This document shows, piece after piece, positions 10,817 through 21,929 of a stretch of 64,000 nucleotides of DNA. The notes under the pieces are model-generated. The model was not told the origin of the DNA and did not search any database. It was given only the letters and a program-made list of their open reading frames with translations. Positions within the stretch are counted from its first letter, which is position 1. The number at the start of each line of letters is the position of its first letter. Position numbers and translations under genes: made by a program. The stretch is from Excoecaria cochinchinensis (lineage: Eukaryota > Streptophyta > Magnoliopsida > Malpighiales > Euphorbiaceae): assembly GCA_947683425.1 (NCBI GenBank), contig CANTUQ010000037.1:1240001-1304000 (forward strand). Reading direction: 5' to 3'.

Positions 10817-13800
10817 TCACATGTTATGAAATTGGTCGCTATCATCAGTAAGCTGTAAATCGTAATCACAATCATCTTCGTTTTCGAAAGAATTCGAATC
10901 AAATTCCGGCTCATCTTCGGATCCATCACCCTGGGTAGACTCATCATCATCTTCAGATGCAATGTCAACATATTCATTATATGGGTTATTTAAAGGTTCA
11001 TTATCATCATATCCCAGACTTGCATTTATCTGATGAACCTCTGTTTCTTCTTCCTGAAATGCTTCGATGTCAATTCGTTTATTTTGTTGTGTTGCTTTCT
11101 TTTCAAAAATGCTCTTGGGTTTGACTTTATAGACTACCAACCAATCCAAATTATCCCTTCTAATACAAGGAAAAGGGACATAATACACTTGAACTGCCTG
11201 CATTGCCAACACAAACGGTTCAAAGTTCCTTAATCTTTTTCGCTGGTTGATTTCAACTAGATTGTACCTGCTGTGAACTTTTATTCTGACATTGGGTGTA
11301 GGATCAAACTATTCACACTTAAATATCACAAAGCATTTTATTGGCATTGAAGGGTACTCAATTTCAAGTATCTCAATGATTTTACCATAATAATCCATCA
11401 TTTTCCCTACAATGCAAACCCCACTGTTTATAGTTGCCTTGTTATGCCCATGAGATTGTGTATGAAATTTACATCCATTCATAAAATACACCGAAAACGA
11501 TTTCACAGTTCTCAATGGCCCTTTTGCTAGATCAAATATGTAACTATTTTCAATTGGGTTTTCTGAGGCCTACATGATCAAATAATCTATTATCAGTTAA
11601 AATTTCATGATGAAATTGTATATATCATGTATTATATATACGATGTACTATATTTGGATGCAAAACTTACATAAGACTTGAACCATTTATGAAAGTGCTT
11701 ATCAACTTCCTTATTGATGTCATTTTGGGTTAATTGAGGCATTAGCTCCCGTAACCATTCCTCATATATCCTAAGAACCCCCATCAAAGTGATATAAGTT
11801 CATACCCCCACTTCAACTTGTAAAAAAAAAAAGTAATTATGTTTTTTTTACAAGTCATACTTACTTTAGAAAAGGTTGAACGTCTCAACAATTCAGTAAG
11901 ATGTAAGCATGGGCAGCCTCTGATTCTTCTTCTGTTAGCATTCTTCTAATTAAGCATCCATATAATTGGCCAGGATATGTGAAAATAGATAAATTTCCAT
12001 CATTTCCACTTGTATCACCACCGTCATCATTGCGAGGAACTTTTCTTTGCTTTGTTTCCACATGCCGCTCAAAACAATACGAACAAAATGTACTTGCTTC
12101 CTTGACTAAATACGCATTACATATTGAACCTTCCACCCTTGCTTTATTTTTGATATTTTTTTAAGTGATTTAATTACCTATATGGAAAATATGATTCAAA
12201 TTAATAACTTATCATAATAAACTAAAATTTTATCCGTATACATAACACTTGTAATTATCTCTCAAAGGGATACATCCACCTATATTGAACTAGTCCCGCA
12301 AGTTTCACCTCCTGTGCTAAATGTACAGGTAGATGTTTTATAATGCCAAAGAAGTTTAGAGGGAAAATACCTTCCAATTTGCACAAGATTACCGAAATTT
12401 CTTTTTCTAATCTTTCCACATCTTCCAACTTTATCTCAGATGAAGTTAATGTTTTGAAAAACAAACTTAACTTAGTTATAGCTTCCCACACTTTAGTCGG
12501 TAACAATTCCCAAAAAGCCACTAGGATCAGCCTTTGCATAAACACATGGCAGTCATGACTTTTCATACCGAACAATTTATACTTTCTCATGTCCACACAT
12601 CTTGCTAAGTTTGAAACATAACCGTCCGGGAACTTTAAGCTTTTTAACCAGTCGCACAAAATCTCTTTTTGTTTTTTTGTCCAATATATAGCACGCTTTT
12701 GGATATTTTCCCGTGACAAAATCTTTGTCCAACTCATTTCTTTTGCAAAACAATTTCAAATTTGCACTTGATTTTTCATTGTCCTTTGTCTTCCCTTCAA
12801 TGATCATTATTGTATTGAAAATATTGTCAAAAATATTTTTTTCTATATGCATCACGTCTAAATTATGCTGAATCAAATTTGATTTCCAATATGGCAAATC
12901 CCAGAAGATACTACGTTTTCTCCAGCTGAAGTTTTTACTAATTCTACCATTTACTTCTTCAGCATCAACTTCTGTCACTTTAAGCAACTCTAATTCATCA
13001 ATATCCTGCAATATTTCTTCACTTGATCGATTGGGGGGAAGAGGTGCTTGAATAACTTTATTCTTGAGGAACTTAAGTTTATTCGCCTAAACTGGTGATC
13101 TAGAGGCAGAAATTTCCTGTGGTTGTCAAACCATGAAGTTTTGCACCCATTAGGAAGATAAAATGCATCAGAATCATCGCCACAATAAGGGCAAGCTAAT
13201 TTTCCAGCCATGCTCCAACCTGACAACATAGCATAGGCGGGAAAGTCACTGACCGTCCACATCAAAACTACTCTCATCATAAAATTCTGTTTAGTCGATA
13301 CATTATATGTTAGCACACCGTATTCCCAAAGATTTTGCAATTCAGATATCAGTGGTTGTAGGAATACATCAATTTTTTGATTTGAATTCCTGGGCCCAAG
13401 CACAATCACCGTCAAGAACATGTAAGTCTCATTTATACACATCCATGGCGGCAAATTATAAGGAATGACTATGATTGGCCATGATGAATATTGTTGGCCC
13501 GATTGACCAAAAGGTTGGAACCCGTCAGTGCTTAAACCCAATCTAGCATTTCGGCAGTCGGGAGCAAAATCAGGATAGATGTTGTTGAAATATTTTCATG
13601 TAACTGAATCAGATGGATGGCTCATTATTCCATCGATTGTTCATGTTCATTATGCCATTTCATGTGAGATACAGTAAACTCGGAGGCATAGAGTCTTTGA
13701 AGTCTAGGAGTTAGCGGGAAATAATATATCCGCTTCCAAGGTACTAATTTATGTTTCCTATTAGCATTTCTTGGTTTGAACCTTGGTTGACAACAGAATT

Positions 13801-14534
13801 TGCAATCTAGTAATTTCACATCATCTCCCCAGAACAACATACATCCCAGCCTGCAACAATCAATTTTCTCAACTGGCAGACTAAAACCCCTAAGAAGCTT
13901 CTTCATACTGTAAAAATTGTCAACCATTTTATGATTCGATGGTAATGAATCACTGTACCAAGCTAGGATTTTATCTAAACTACGTTAAGAAATATGATCT
14001 TCAGATTTTATATTCAATATTCGAGCAACATAAGCTAATTGGGTCATATTATCACAACCTGGCCATAATTCTTGATCAGCTGCATTCAGTAAGTCAAAAA
14101 CTTTTGAGGCGTTTGGGTTTGGTTCTTCATCGACATTGGGTAAATTTGGCTAAAATGAAACACCGCCAGCATCATAAACCATTTGGGCAAACGAATTTTC
14201 AGTTGCAACCACATTCTCTGTCATGAATTCATCCCCCCTCTAAATTCAGCTACATTTATGGACAATCCAAGATCAATCCCACTAGATGTGGTACAAATTA
14301 TTGGCTCTCTATGTTGTATCCACTCAAAATAATTGGGTGCGACCCTTTTTTAAGCAAATGGAGATGCACTACATCAATAGAAAGATAATACCTGTGCTTG
14401 CACTTTTTGCATGGACACCTGATTTTCGGACTGTTCATGTATGCAGGTTGAGAGATTGCATATTCAATAAAACCTTGAACTCCTTCAACAAACTCAAGGT
14501 TAAGATAACCATCATGTGTTACCCTTCTATACAT
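10817..14534 (-). pseudogene. CACTA TNP2-class transposase (TNPD-like), decayed
   Basis: This is the catalytic CACTA transposase type. On the minus strand in order: 14534-14298 has a Transpos_assoc-like N-terminus (cysteine motif IRCPCKKC); about 14226-13940 has an AADQELWPGC segment with in-frame stops; 13927-13625 has CMLFWGDDVKLLDCKFC and YFPLTPRLQRLYAS; 13541-12990 is the TNP2 core (PF02992: GLSTDGFQPFG, LPPWMCINETYMFL, ACPYCGDDSDAF). Then 13011-12577 has FWDLPYWKSNLIQHNLDVMH and KLFGMKSHDCHVFMQRL. The 12737-12255 block is DUF4218-like (PVHLAQEVKLAGLVQYRWMY), continuing at 12136-11885. The 11515-11309 and 11212-10817 blocks are DUF4216-like (VQVYYVPFPCIRR, LDWLVVYKVKP) with an acidic tail. 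The domain order is complete but frame changes and stops separate the blocks, so it is a pseudogene. Confidence 0.88.
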
Positions 14535-15597
14535 TCAAGTTCTGTCTAAATTACTCATTATTGCTAAACTGTAATGTCAAAATAAAGATAACACAGTTAG
14601 ATAAAACCTCCAGTTGAATTGATGTGTTAAAATCATTATGACATACTAATTGACTTGTGGAATTCTTATAAGGTCCATCATATGCCTACATTGTTTAATG
14701 CACTACTGTTTTATAGGAAACTATTTTGTAATTGTTAAAGAAATTTCAAATTTAATTTAAAATCAATTTTGTTGCACATTTCATCAAATTTCTAATTATT
14801 TCAACGTATTTTCTCGCTTCACAATGAATACACAAATATAATTACCAAAAATGATAAAAATATACACCAAAATAATACATATTCATAAAAAATATAATAC
14901 ATATAACAACAAATAAAATACAATTTTTTTAGATTAATTCTAATAACATATATAATACACACATACAAAAAAAATTAAATGCACACACACATTACAATAC
15001 AATAATAAATATAATAACAATTAGAATACAAAATATACACATCAAAAAATAAATATACACAAATTATAATACAAAATTAAAACTCTAATACATATAATAA
15101 CAAATTTGTTACACGTTTAAAATAATTATAAATATATTAACAATTAAAATACAAAATATACACATCAAAAAATAAATACATACACAAACTAAAACACTAA
15201 TACATATAATAATAAATATGCCACATAATAAAATACAAATTTTTTTCACACAATAACAATTGTAATACAAAATATAAACACAGAAAATTAAATAAAAACA
15301 TACACACAAATTAAATACAAAATATACACACAAAATAATACTTAAATAAAAATATACACAAATTTAATAAATATACACACAATAATAAATATACACACCA
15401 AATAATAAATATACACACAAATATAACTCAAAATTAAAACTATAATAAAATAAATTTAATGTACAATAATAAAATTTTAAAAAAATAAAACTTAAATAAA
15501 ATCATATATATTAACAAATTATACAATAAATTCAAACAATAATAAATTCAAACAATAAAATAAAATAAAAAAGGAAGAAAAATTGACCTAGGGTGGT
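14535..15597. other. AT-rich 5' intron/UTR region of CACTA2
   Basis: Between the TNP2 start and the GC-rich block lies A-rich sequence with repeated ATACACACAAATTA-type words. No coding sequence is seen. It is probably untranslated leader or intron of the transposase transcript. Confidence 0.45.
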
Positions 15598-15960
15598 GTG
15601 GCAGAACCAAGAGCACGCATGAGCAGACGGCGCGGAGGAGGAAGCGGTCGGCGCAGGTGGACTCAGACGCGGATCGGTCGACGGCGGCAGCTGGCCAGAT
15701 CCCGCGGTGGGCAGATGCTCGGGGGAGGGGCAGCAGACATTGCGAAGAGGAAGGGGAAAAGGGAAAAAGAGGGAGGAGAGAGGGAACAGATGCGGATCGG
15801 TCGGCGGCGGCTTTCAGCGGCAGCAGCTGGCTAGATCTCACAGTGGGTAGATGCTGGGGGGAGGGGGAACAGACGGTGCGAGGAGGAAGGGGAAAAGGGA
15901 AAAAGAGGGAGGAGAGAGGGAAAAGAAGAGAGAGAAAAGAGGGAAAAGGGGTATTTATAC
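15598..15960 (-). promoter_or_regulatory. GC- and purine-rich block at CACTA2 transposase 5' end
   Basis: The plus strand is strongly purine-biased (GGGGGAGGGG, GGGAAAAAGAGGGAGG). Within it a GATCGGTCGGCGGCGG/GATCGGTCGACGGCGG unit and a GGGAAAAAGAGGGAGGAGAG unit are each present twice. The position upstream of the TNP2 start suggests promoter or 5' UTR. Overlapping frames on both strands here are compositional artefacts. Confidence 0.5.
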
Positions 15961-15964
15961 CACC

Positions 15965-16445
15965 GACTTTTAGCGACAAGACAACTTTTCCGTCGCTAAA
16001 TAGCGATAGTGTAAGTGTTCCGTCTCTAAATAGCGACGGGTCACTTGAACCGTTGCTAATTAGCGACGGCATAAGAATACCGTCTCTATTTAGCGACGGT
16101 GCATTAGTATCCGTCACTAAAAATAGAGACGAACATTAGCAAATCATATTTCGTCTCTATTTTAGCGACAGACAGCCAATACCGCCGCTAAAATTAGCGA
16201 CGGTAATGTTTCCCGTCGCTATTGTATGCCTCAATTTTTTCCCAATACTTTTAGCAACGGAATATTTTTTCCATCGCAATTTTTCGTCGCAAAAAATGGT
16301 GGGAATTTAATTGCGGCCTTTTTTAGCAATGGAAATGCAATTCCGTTGCTATTTAGCAACCAACATAAATATCCATCTCTATCTAGCGACGGAAACTTAG
16401 CAATGGAAAAATTTCCGTCTCTAATATTCCGTCGCAAATCTCCAT
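15965..16445. repeat. CACTA2 right subterminal motif array
   Basis: More than ten TAGCGACGG/CCGTCGCTA copies, plus degenerate forms (TAGCAACGGAA, CCGTCTCTA), up to the right terminus. Frames through the array are artefacts. Confidence 0.8.
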
Positions 16446-16461
16446 TTTTCTTGTAGTGCGT

Positions 16462-16825
16462 CTATACCGTAAAATTGATTTTCTACAAAATGTAAAATCT
16501 GTGAGTTAGAACCTGTTTTACAAAAAAGCTGTACGGTCTCCAATTGTTGGAGGTGTAAAAAATATTGAACTAGTTGGAGCTAGACACGACCGCATGTGAA
16601 GGTTAGGCTTAATTTTGTGTGTTATAAGGTGAGCTTTTAACTATTATTGCATGTCAATTTGAAGCAATAAAAGCAGCCAAGTGAAGAGTGATTTTAGTAA
16701 GTATTTTCTGAAGTAGAAGTACGAGATTTGTGTTTTCTTTAAAGTCCCCCCCTCTCCAACTTCCGCTATTCTTGTTTTACACCAAGTACACAACGCATCA
16801 TTCACTTTGTAAATAAAAAAGTATT
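16462..16825. other. Spacer between CACTA2 and U2 gene, no gene seen
   Basis: No coding or RNA signal recognised. It forms the immediate 3' flank of the U2 gene. Confidence 0.5.
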
Positions 16826-16832
16826 TGTACTG
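16826..16832 (-). terminator. U2 snRNA 3' box
   Basis: On the minus strand AGTACAA matches the plant snRNA 3'-end signal AGTNNAA a few bases past the expected U2 3' end, preceded by CA-containing sequence as in the CA(N)AGTNNAA consensus. Confidence 0.75.
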
Positions 16833-16837
16833 ATTTG

Positions 16838-17033
16838 GTGGGGGTGCTCCAGGCCCTTGCAGTAGTGCAACGCATGGGCGACGCTCGAGTGCCCAGTAGC
16901 AAGCTACTGTAGTGCACTCTCCCCATGAAAAAATTAATTTAATATCATGTGGACCAATGGTCCACGTATCAGATATTAAACTGATAAGAACAGATACTAC
17001 ACTTGATCTTAGCCAAAAGGCCGAGAAAGGTAT
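16838..17033 (-). ncRNA. U2: U2 spliceosomal snRNA
   Basis: U2 pairs with the intron branch point. The minus-strand 5' end reads ATACCTTTCTCGGCC, followed by the universally conserved branch-point-pairing region with GTGTAGTATCTGTTC and stem-loop II (GGACCATTGGTCC). An Sm site (AATTTTTTC), stem-loop III (GAGTGC ... CAGTAG ... CTACTG ... GCACTC) and stem-loop IV (GCGTTGCACTACTGCAAGGG) follow. Length to the 3' box is 196 nt, the usual plant U2 size. Promoter and 3' box are both present. Nothing in the conserved parts looks damaged. Confidence 0.95.
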
Positions 17034-17054
17034 GCTCGTCTCGTGAATGTTTTG

Positions 17055-17107
17055 CATATTTATGCTGTGTGTCCCTTCGTTTCTTTCTAAACTTTTCGAT
17101 GTGGGAA
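17055..17107 (-). promoter_or_regulatory. U2 snRNA promoter (USE + TATA)
   Basis: On the minus strand TTCCCACATCG (17107-17097) matches the USE consensus RTCCCACATCG except for its first base. CATAAATATG (17064-17055) is the TATA element. The gap is 32 bp, the polymerase II spacing, and the TATA box lies 22-31 bp upstream of the U2 5' end. Confidence 0.88.
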
Positions 17108-17109
17108 TT

Positions 17110-18369
17110 GTAAAGAACCGAGCTCTGTTATTGAAAATTCAGGTCGAAGAACTGAAAAGATTTTCTTCTGTTTTATTTTCCTTGTTATGTTATATTTTGT
17201 TTTCCTTTTTATGTTATGTAACATTAGACCTATGAATCTGTATGCCAACAGAAAAAAATAAAATAAAACTAAATCAATCTTGTTTGCATATATAAATTCC
17301 CAGTCATTATGTTCTGAATAAGCGAAGGCGAAGAAAATGATGACATATACATCATATAACAATGTTGTTTATGTATCTCACTGCACCTGAAACCTTAAAC
17401 TTGTGAGGAACCTTTTTTTTTTCTTTTAGAGAAAAATAACTTATGAGTTGTTGTAAATAGGCAAGTAAATATTTCACGCAAACTTTAAATATGTAGAAAA
17501 GTTTATTTATATAGAAAAGTTTGTTGAATTCTAGTGGATTCGCTATTATATTAATCTTATGAATAGTGTGGGTGAATTATCCTTAAAGACAGTGTTCATA
17601 CAAGTCTTAAGTTTTGTATTATCAGAATTCTGCCCAACATGAGTGAGCATGGATTAATTGTTAGAAATTTTTTTCTGATTAAAAGTTTCTCTTGAATTAG
17701 TAAAGAGTTGATTCCTAAACTATAAGAAAAATATCTTTAGTTAATGTTGGTGGCTAGTTTTTCTCTGAAAATTAATTGGGTTAGTGGCTATTTTTCCTCC
17801 CATAATTTCCTATTTTTTAGCCTAATTGTTGAGTTTAACGTTAACAATTATCTTTTTATATATACATACATAGACTTTTAGCTCATGGAATAAAAAAAAA
17901 TACAGAGCGAAACCAAAGAGTCTCTTTCAATTTCAATTAAAAAGAAACACCAGCTCCATTTGCCTCCATTTGCCATAGACCCGTTCGAGCATTGAGAATA
18001 TTCGATTCGAGAAATTTTTACCCGTACACAAATTTTAACGGTTTGAAGATATTGCAAGAGGGACGCGTGATTGATTAGTATTTGATTTAGATGTACTACT
18101 ACCCCACATTATTAAAAATTTTAATTACAAATGAGCATTTACATTATTAAAAATTTTGATTATATTTGGGCATATAATAGTGTATAATGGGTGTTAGGTA
18201 CATTCAGAGTTTATACTACAGTATACTTAGTGAATTTATCATTAAGAAACCATAGTAACATTAAATGTTTTGAACTAAGTTTTTTTTTACCATAATAGTA
18301 TTCACTATCCACACAATATGAAAATCATTAAGGTTCTATCAGTTCTGCATTTTTATCTGATGCACATAT
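17110..18369. other. Intergenic AT-rich sequence, no gene seen
   Basis: Short frames only and no domain recognised. It could hold degraded transposon sequence. Confidence 0.5.
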
Positions 18370-18534
18370 TAGGGGTGTACACGGATCTGAATTTTTCTGT
18401 ATCGAATCAAAATACCGAAGAAAAAATCAGAACTAAATTGTACCGTTAATTTTATTTAAAACGGATCTGAATATTTTGTCTAAAACAGAACCGGGAACTG
18501 TATTAAATTGTACCGAACTATTTTTAGGTGAAAT
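18370..18534 (+). mobile_element. Truncated hAT terminus (hAT-1)
   Basis: Starts TAGGGGTGTACACGG and continues with AATACCGAAGAAAAAA, AATTGTACCG and ACCGAACTAT words. This is the same left end as hAT-2 (25560) and hAT-3 (39677). No matching right end or 8-bp duplication is found, so it is a fragment. Confidence 0.7.
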
Positions 18535-18569
18535 TTTTTTAAGGCATATTATATTTCACTACATGCAGT

Positions 18570-19396
18570 CATGGATAATCGCGGGGCGGGGGCGGGGGCG
18601 GGGAATGGCTCCCCACCTACTGCCCCGCCCAGGGGCGGGGATCCCCCATCCCCATCCCCGATAGGATTACGGGGGGAAAATTCCCCCCCGTCCCCATCTC
18701 GGCGGGGATCCCCAACCCCGATGAGGATCCCCGACCCAAACAAAATTACTTAAAAAAAACTAATTTTAACTAAAATATAATATTCAATAAATAAATATAA
18801 TTAAAATATATTTAATAATTAAAAATTTAATTTATAATAATAGGAAAATCAAAATTTAATATATATATATTATTCTAACATCTTATTTTTTGTCTTCAAG
18901 GCTACAGCTTTTACTTCATTCTTTTCACTTATTTATAGCAATTACTTGGATCCCTTTCCTTTTAAATATCCAATGTGGGATAACTTAAGGCACCATTTGC
19001 TCTTTTAAGTTATCCCACATTGAATATTTATACCAAACACTTGAACTCCTCTCCTTTCAAATATCCAAGTTATCCCACATCTAATATTTAAAATGGAGTG
19101 AGTCCATGTTCTTGTTATAAAGAAGTGAAAAGGATGGCTTACAAGGCAAAAATTATATTTTAGGGGTTGAGAAAAATGAAAATACATATAATGATAAAAT
19201 TTTATAATGAATAATTTTCGGGGTCAGGGAACTCGCGGGGCGGATATCACGCTCCCCGTCCCCGCCCCGAAATCAACTTCGGGGATTTTTTTATCCCCGT
19301 CCCTGTTCCCGCGGGGGAAAAAAGCGGGGATTACTCACCCCGTTCGAGTCAAGTCCCCGCCGGGGTTGGGTATTCCCCACCCCGTGATCATCCCTA
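18570..19396. mobile_element. hAT-type MITE with G-rich/C-rich ends
   Basis: An 8-bp target duplication CATGCAGT flanks it (18562-18569 and 19397-19404), the length typical of hAT transposition. The ends CATGGATAATCGCGGGG and, read in reverse, TAGGGATGATCACGGGG are imperfect inverted repeats. The left end runs into a GGGGCGGGGGCGGGGGCGGG tract, and both ends have many CGGGGAT/ATCCCCG words. The interior is AT-rich and non-coding. It sits in the RNase H end of copia-1. Confidence 0.85.
18971..19022. repeat. 17-bp inverted repeat with snRNA-USE-like arms
   Basis: CAATGTGGGATAACTTA (18971-18987) and TAAGTTATCCCACATTG (19006-19022) are perfect inverted copies around an 18-bp loop. A third copy of AAGTTATCCCACAT lies near 19067-19080. 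ATCCCACATTG is identical to the U5 gene's USE. Coincidence is possible, as the motif is short. Confidence 0.7.
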
Positions 19397-19404
19397 CATG
19401 CAGT

Positions 19405-19467
19405 GATGCTATTAATTTTAATTACATAATGGTCTGTTTATCAAGTTTCCAAGATAGTGCTCCACAG

Positions 19468-19518
<51 letters not shown>

Positions 19519-20399
19519 TAGATTTAGCTTCCTCTGATTTTGATATCCAATTTGCATCACTATAACTTTCCATAACAATCGAAAAATCACAATAATACAA
19601 AGTATAATTAATAATACCTTTAAGATCTTAAATTTTTCTTTCTAAAGTATGTTAGTGTGTAATATTTGAATTGTAATTGTATCAACAAATTTAGACGCAA
19701 CAAATGCAATATTAGGTCTACTATGATTTGCAAAATGCAACAAAAATCTAATTATTTGAGAATATTTATATTGATAAGCATTTTCACCCAATTTTTTTTT
19801 TCTTAATTTAGCAGTTAGACCATTGAGTGGACATGGGAGATATATCAAAATAACCAATCTTTTTCAATAACTTTTTCTTTACAGTATAATTGGGACAAAC
19901 CAATGTCATCATTTTTTTTTTATAATTCAATTTCTAAAGTTACATTACTTTCACCCAAGTCTTTCATGTAAAAATTATTTGAAAGAAAAGATTTATTCAT
20001 ATTAATAACATTTAAATTACTATAAAAAAATTAGTATATCATCCACATACAAACAAAGTATTATATAAGAATTTTCAATTTTTTTAACATAAACGCATTT
20101 ATCAACACTATTTATTTAAAAATCATAAGACAACATAACTTTATCCAATTCTTCATGCCATTTTTAGGAGCTTATTTTAGATTATAAAGAGACTTCACAA
20201 GTTTACAAACTTTGTTTTCTTGTCCTAGTAACCAAACTTTGGTCCTTATAAATTTCTTCTTTTAGGCCACCAATCAAAAAAGCAGTTTTTACATCTATTT
20301 GATGAGTTTCTAATGTGAAAATGGAAGCTAATGTCATCAAAACTCTAATAGCTGTAATTTTAGAGATAAGCTCATATGTCAAAGAAATCTATTCCTCCT
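19405..20399 (-). pseudogene. Copia-1 reverse transcriptase and RNase H, C-terminal piece
   Basis: Minus-strand reading gives LCLYVDDIL at about 20058-20032 (RT catalytic YVDD), RPNIAFVASKF near 19720, then YSDANWISKSEEAKST at about 19565-19516 and GCGALSWKLDKQT near 19465-19430. These are canonical words of Ty1/copia RT-RNase H. Multiple stops and frame changes are present. A (TA)n tract at 19470-19516 has expanded inside the RNase H sequence. Copia-2 interrupts the gene at 20400; coding similarity resumes at 39442. Confidence 0.85.
19470..19516. repeat. (TA)n microsatellite
   Basis: Pure TA run located within the copia-1 RNase H region. Confidence 0.9.
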
Positions 20400-20817
20400 T
20401 AATAGAGTTGGGATACGCCCATGACTCTATTATGAACTAAGTTCCAATTCAAATAGAATTGAGTAGTTCAATCTGATTAAGATTACCAAATTCTATCTCA
20501 GAAAGAAGTCTGAGTTATATTAGAGATAGATTTCTTGCTAATAGGATCTCTATAAATAGGTGGGAGATCTCATAATTTGGTAACGAGAAAACATATATGC
20601 CGCAAGGCTGCTCGTTCCCACTCACAGTTTTTTGCTCTTAATCTTTCAGGAGGTTTTAGATTGTAAATTAGCTGCTCTTATCCTGCTCGTGGGTAAAAGC
20701 TAGACTAGTGAAAAAAATAAGGGAATCCTTGTGACGCCTTCGCAATGCGTTTCTACGCTAAAAGAGGTAAATACCATTATTTATGTTACTCCCAATATTT
20801 ATAGATTTCTCCTAACA
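20400..20817 (+). repeat. Copia-2 5' LTR
   Basis: Starts TAATAGAGTTGGG (TG mutated to TA; the 3' LTR has TGATAGAGTTGAG) and ends CCTAACA. It has a TATA-like CTATAAATAGG at about 20551-20561 and shares long stretches with the 3' LTR, for example CTCATAATTTGGTAACGAG. Confidence 0.9.
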
Positions 20818-20818
20818 T

Positions 20819-20830
20819 TGGTATCAGAGG
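20819..20830 (+). other. Copia-2 primer binding site
   Basis: TGGTATCAGAGG lies one base after the LTR. It matches, but for the last base, the TGGTATCAGAGC site complementary to initiator tRNA-Met used by plant copia elements. Confidence 0.9.
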
Positions 20831-21134
20831 GGTCATTTTTGCGACCTAGCATGTGGCTTTAGAGCGATATAAAATTTCATGTGTAAAATTGGTAGATTTA
20901 GGATGCATGAAACATAACAATTTCTTTTTTGTATGGAAAATATATATGTGTATATATTGCGGCTCACAAAATTGTGTATGTGTACACCGAAACTCGAGGG
21001 GATGAATATGCATGTTCAAAATGCTAAACTAGAAATCAAAATTTTTAATTTTTAACCTTACTATTAGATTCACAGACCCTAAAATCCCCCACCGGCCGAA
21101 ATCCGAACAGGAAAATATGCCGGGAAGGCGGTGC

Positions 21135-21530
21135 GTGGCATGCATGCACTGTTACACATTAGGCGTTGGCGGTGGCTCACACGCCCGCAAACACGTGTCA
21201 ATAATGATGAGTTATTATTGACATGTGGCCCAATAGGGGAATGCCACGTGGATGACAATGGTCACTCCACATGGCATTGACGTGTCACTTGTGTGCCACA
21301 TGGGTGCCAGGTGTCCCAATGAGGGTGTGACATGTCATGAGACAGTGCTATGTGGATGACAGGTGTTATAACAAGTGGCGTTAACGTGTAATCCTGGAGC
21401 CATGTGGGTACCAGGTGGACCAGTAGTTTTATGACACTTATCTAGGTGTGTGTTTGACATGTCGCCACATGGCATATTGAGGTTGTTGCACGTGGCCGGT
21501 CAAGTAGGAGACGAGCGTGGTTGCACGTAA
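21135..21530 (+). repeat. Copia-2 leader rich in CACGTG/ACATGTGGC words
   Basis: An imperfectly repetitive, GC-richer stretch of the untranslated leader. It contains many variants of GACATGTGGC, GCCACGTGG, CCACATGG and CAGGTG, spaced about 20-50 bp apart. No frame is coding. Confidence 0.6.
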
Positions 21531-21929
21531 GCGCATCTTCCTTCCTTCCGTCGGCGTGTGGCTCTCTTCGACCACTAAATCAGCTCCATTTTTTCTCAAA
21601 TGTGTTTTTCAAAATATTTTTGATTTTTGGTCATTTTTCCAAAATTTTTTTATGACCATAAAATAATTTTTTATTTTTTATTTTTAAAATAAATACTATA
21701 AAATTATGAAAAATATGTTTTCTGTTTTGAATTATTTTGAAAATTTTTGTGTGTTTTTGTCCTTATTTATTAATTGAAATGTGTTTCAATCATATATGTT
21801 TATACATGAGTGTATTAACTACTTAAATTTCTGTATTATGTTTTAGAAATATTGATAAGGACATCTATAATTCCTAGAACACCGTATGGAATTACTTTAT
21901 GAAATGCAAGAGTATGTTTAGTGAGCAAT

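Larger units (their letters stand above)
8225..16458 (-). mobile_element. CACTA2, full-length CACTA transposon with decayed transposase genes
   Basis: Termini are CACTACAAGAAAAA and TTTTTCTTGTAGTG, flanked by the 3-bp duplication CGT (8222-8224 and 16459-16461). Length is 8234 bp, within the range of autonomous plant CACTA elements. Subterminal arrays of TTAGCGACGGAA/TTCCGTCGCTAA lie at about 8243-8495 and 15965-16445. The interior carries, on the minus strand, a TNP2-class transposase (10817-14534) followed by a PF03004-class gene (8765-10697), the En/Spm gene pair. Stops and frame changes in the TNP2 gene make it non-autonomous now. Confidence 0.93.

Noticed and set aside
15548..16139. 160- to 189-codon frames on both strands
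   Set aside because: They span the CACTA2 GC block and its subterminal array; the peptide repeats mirror the DNA motif.
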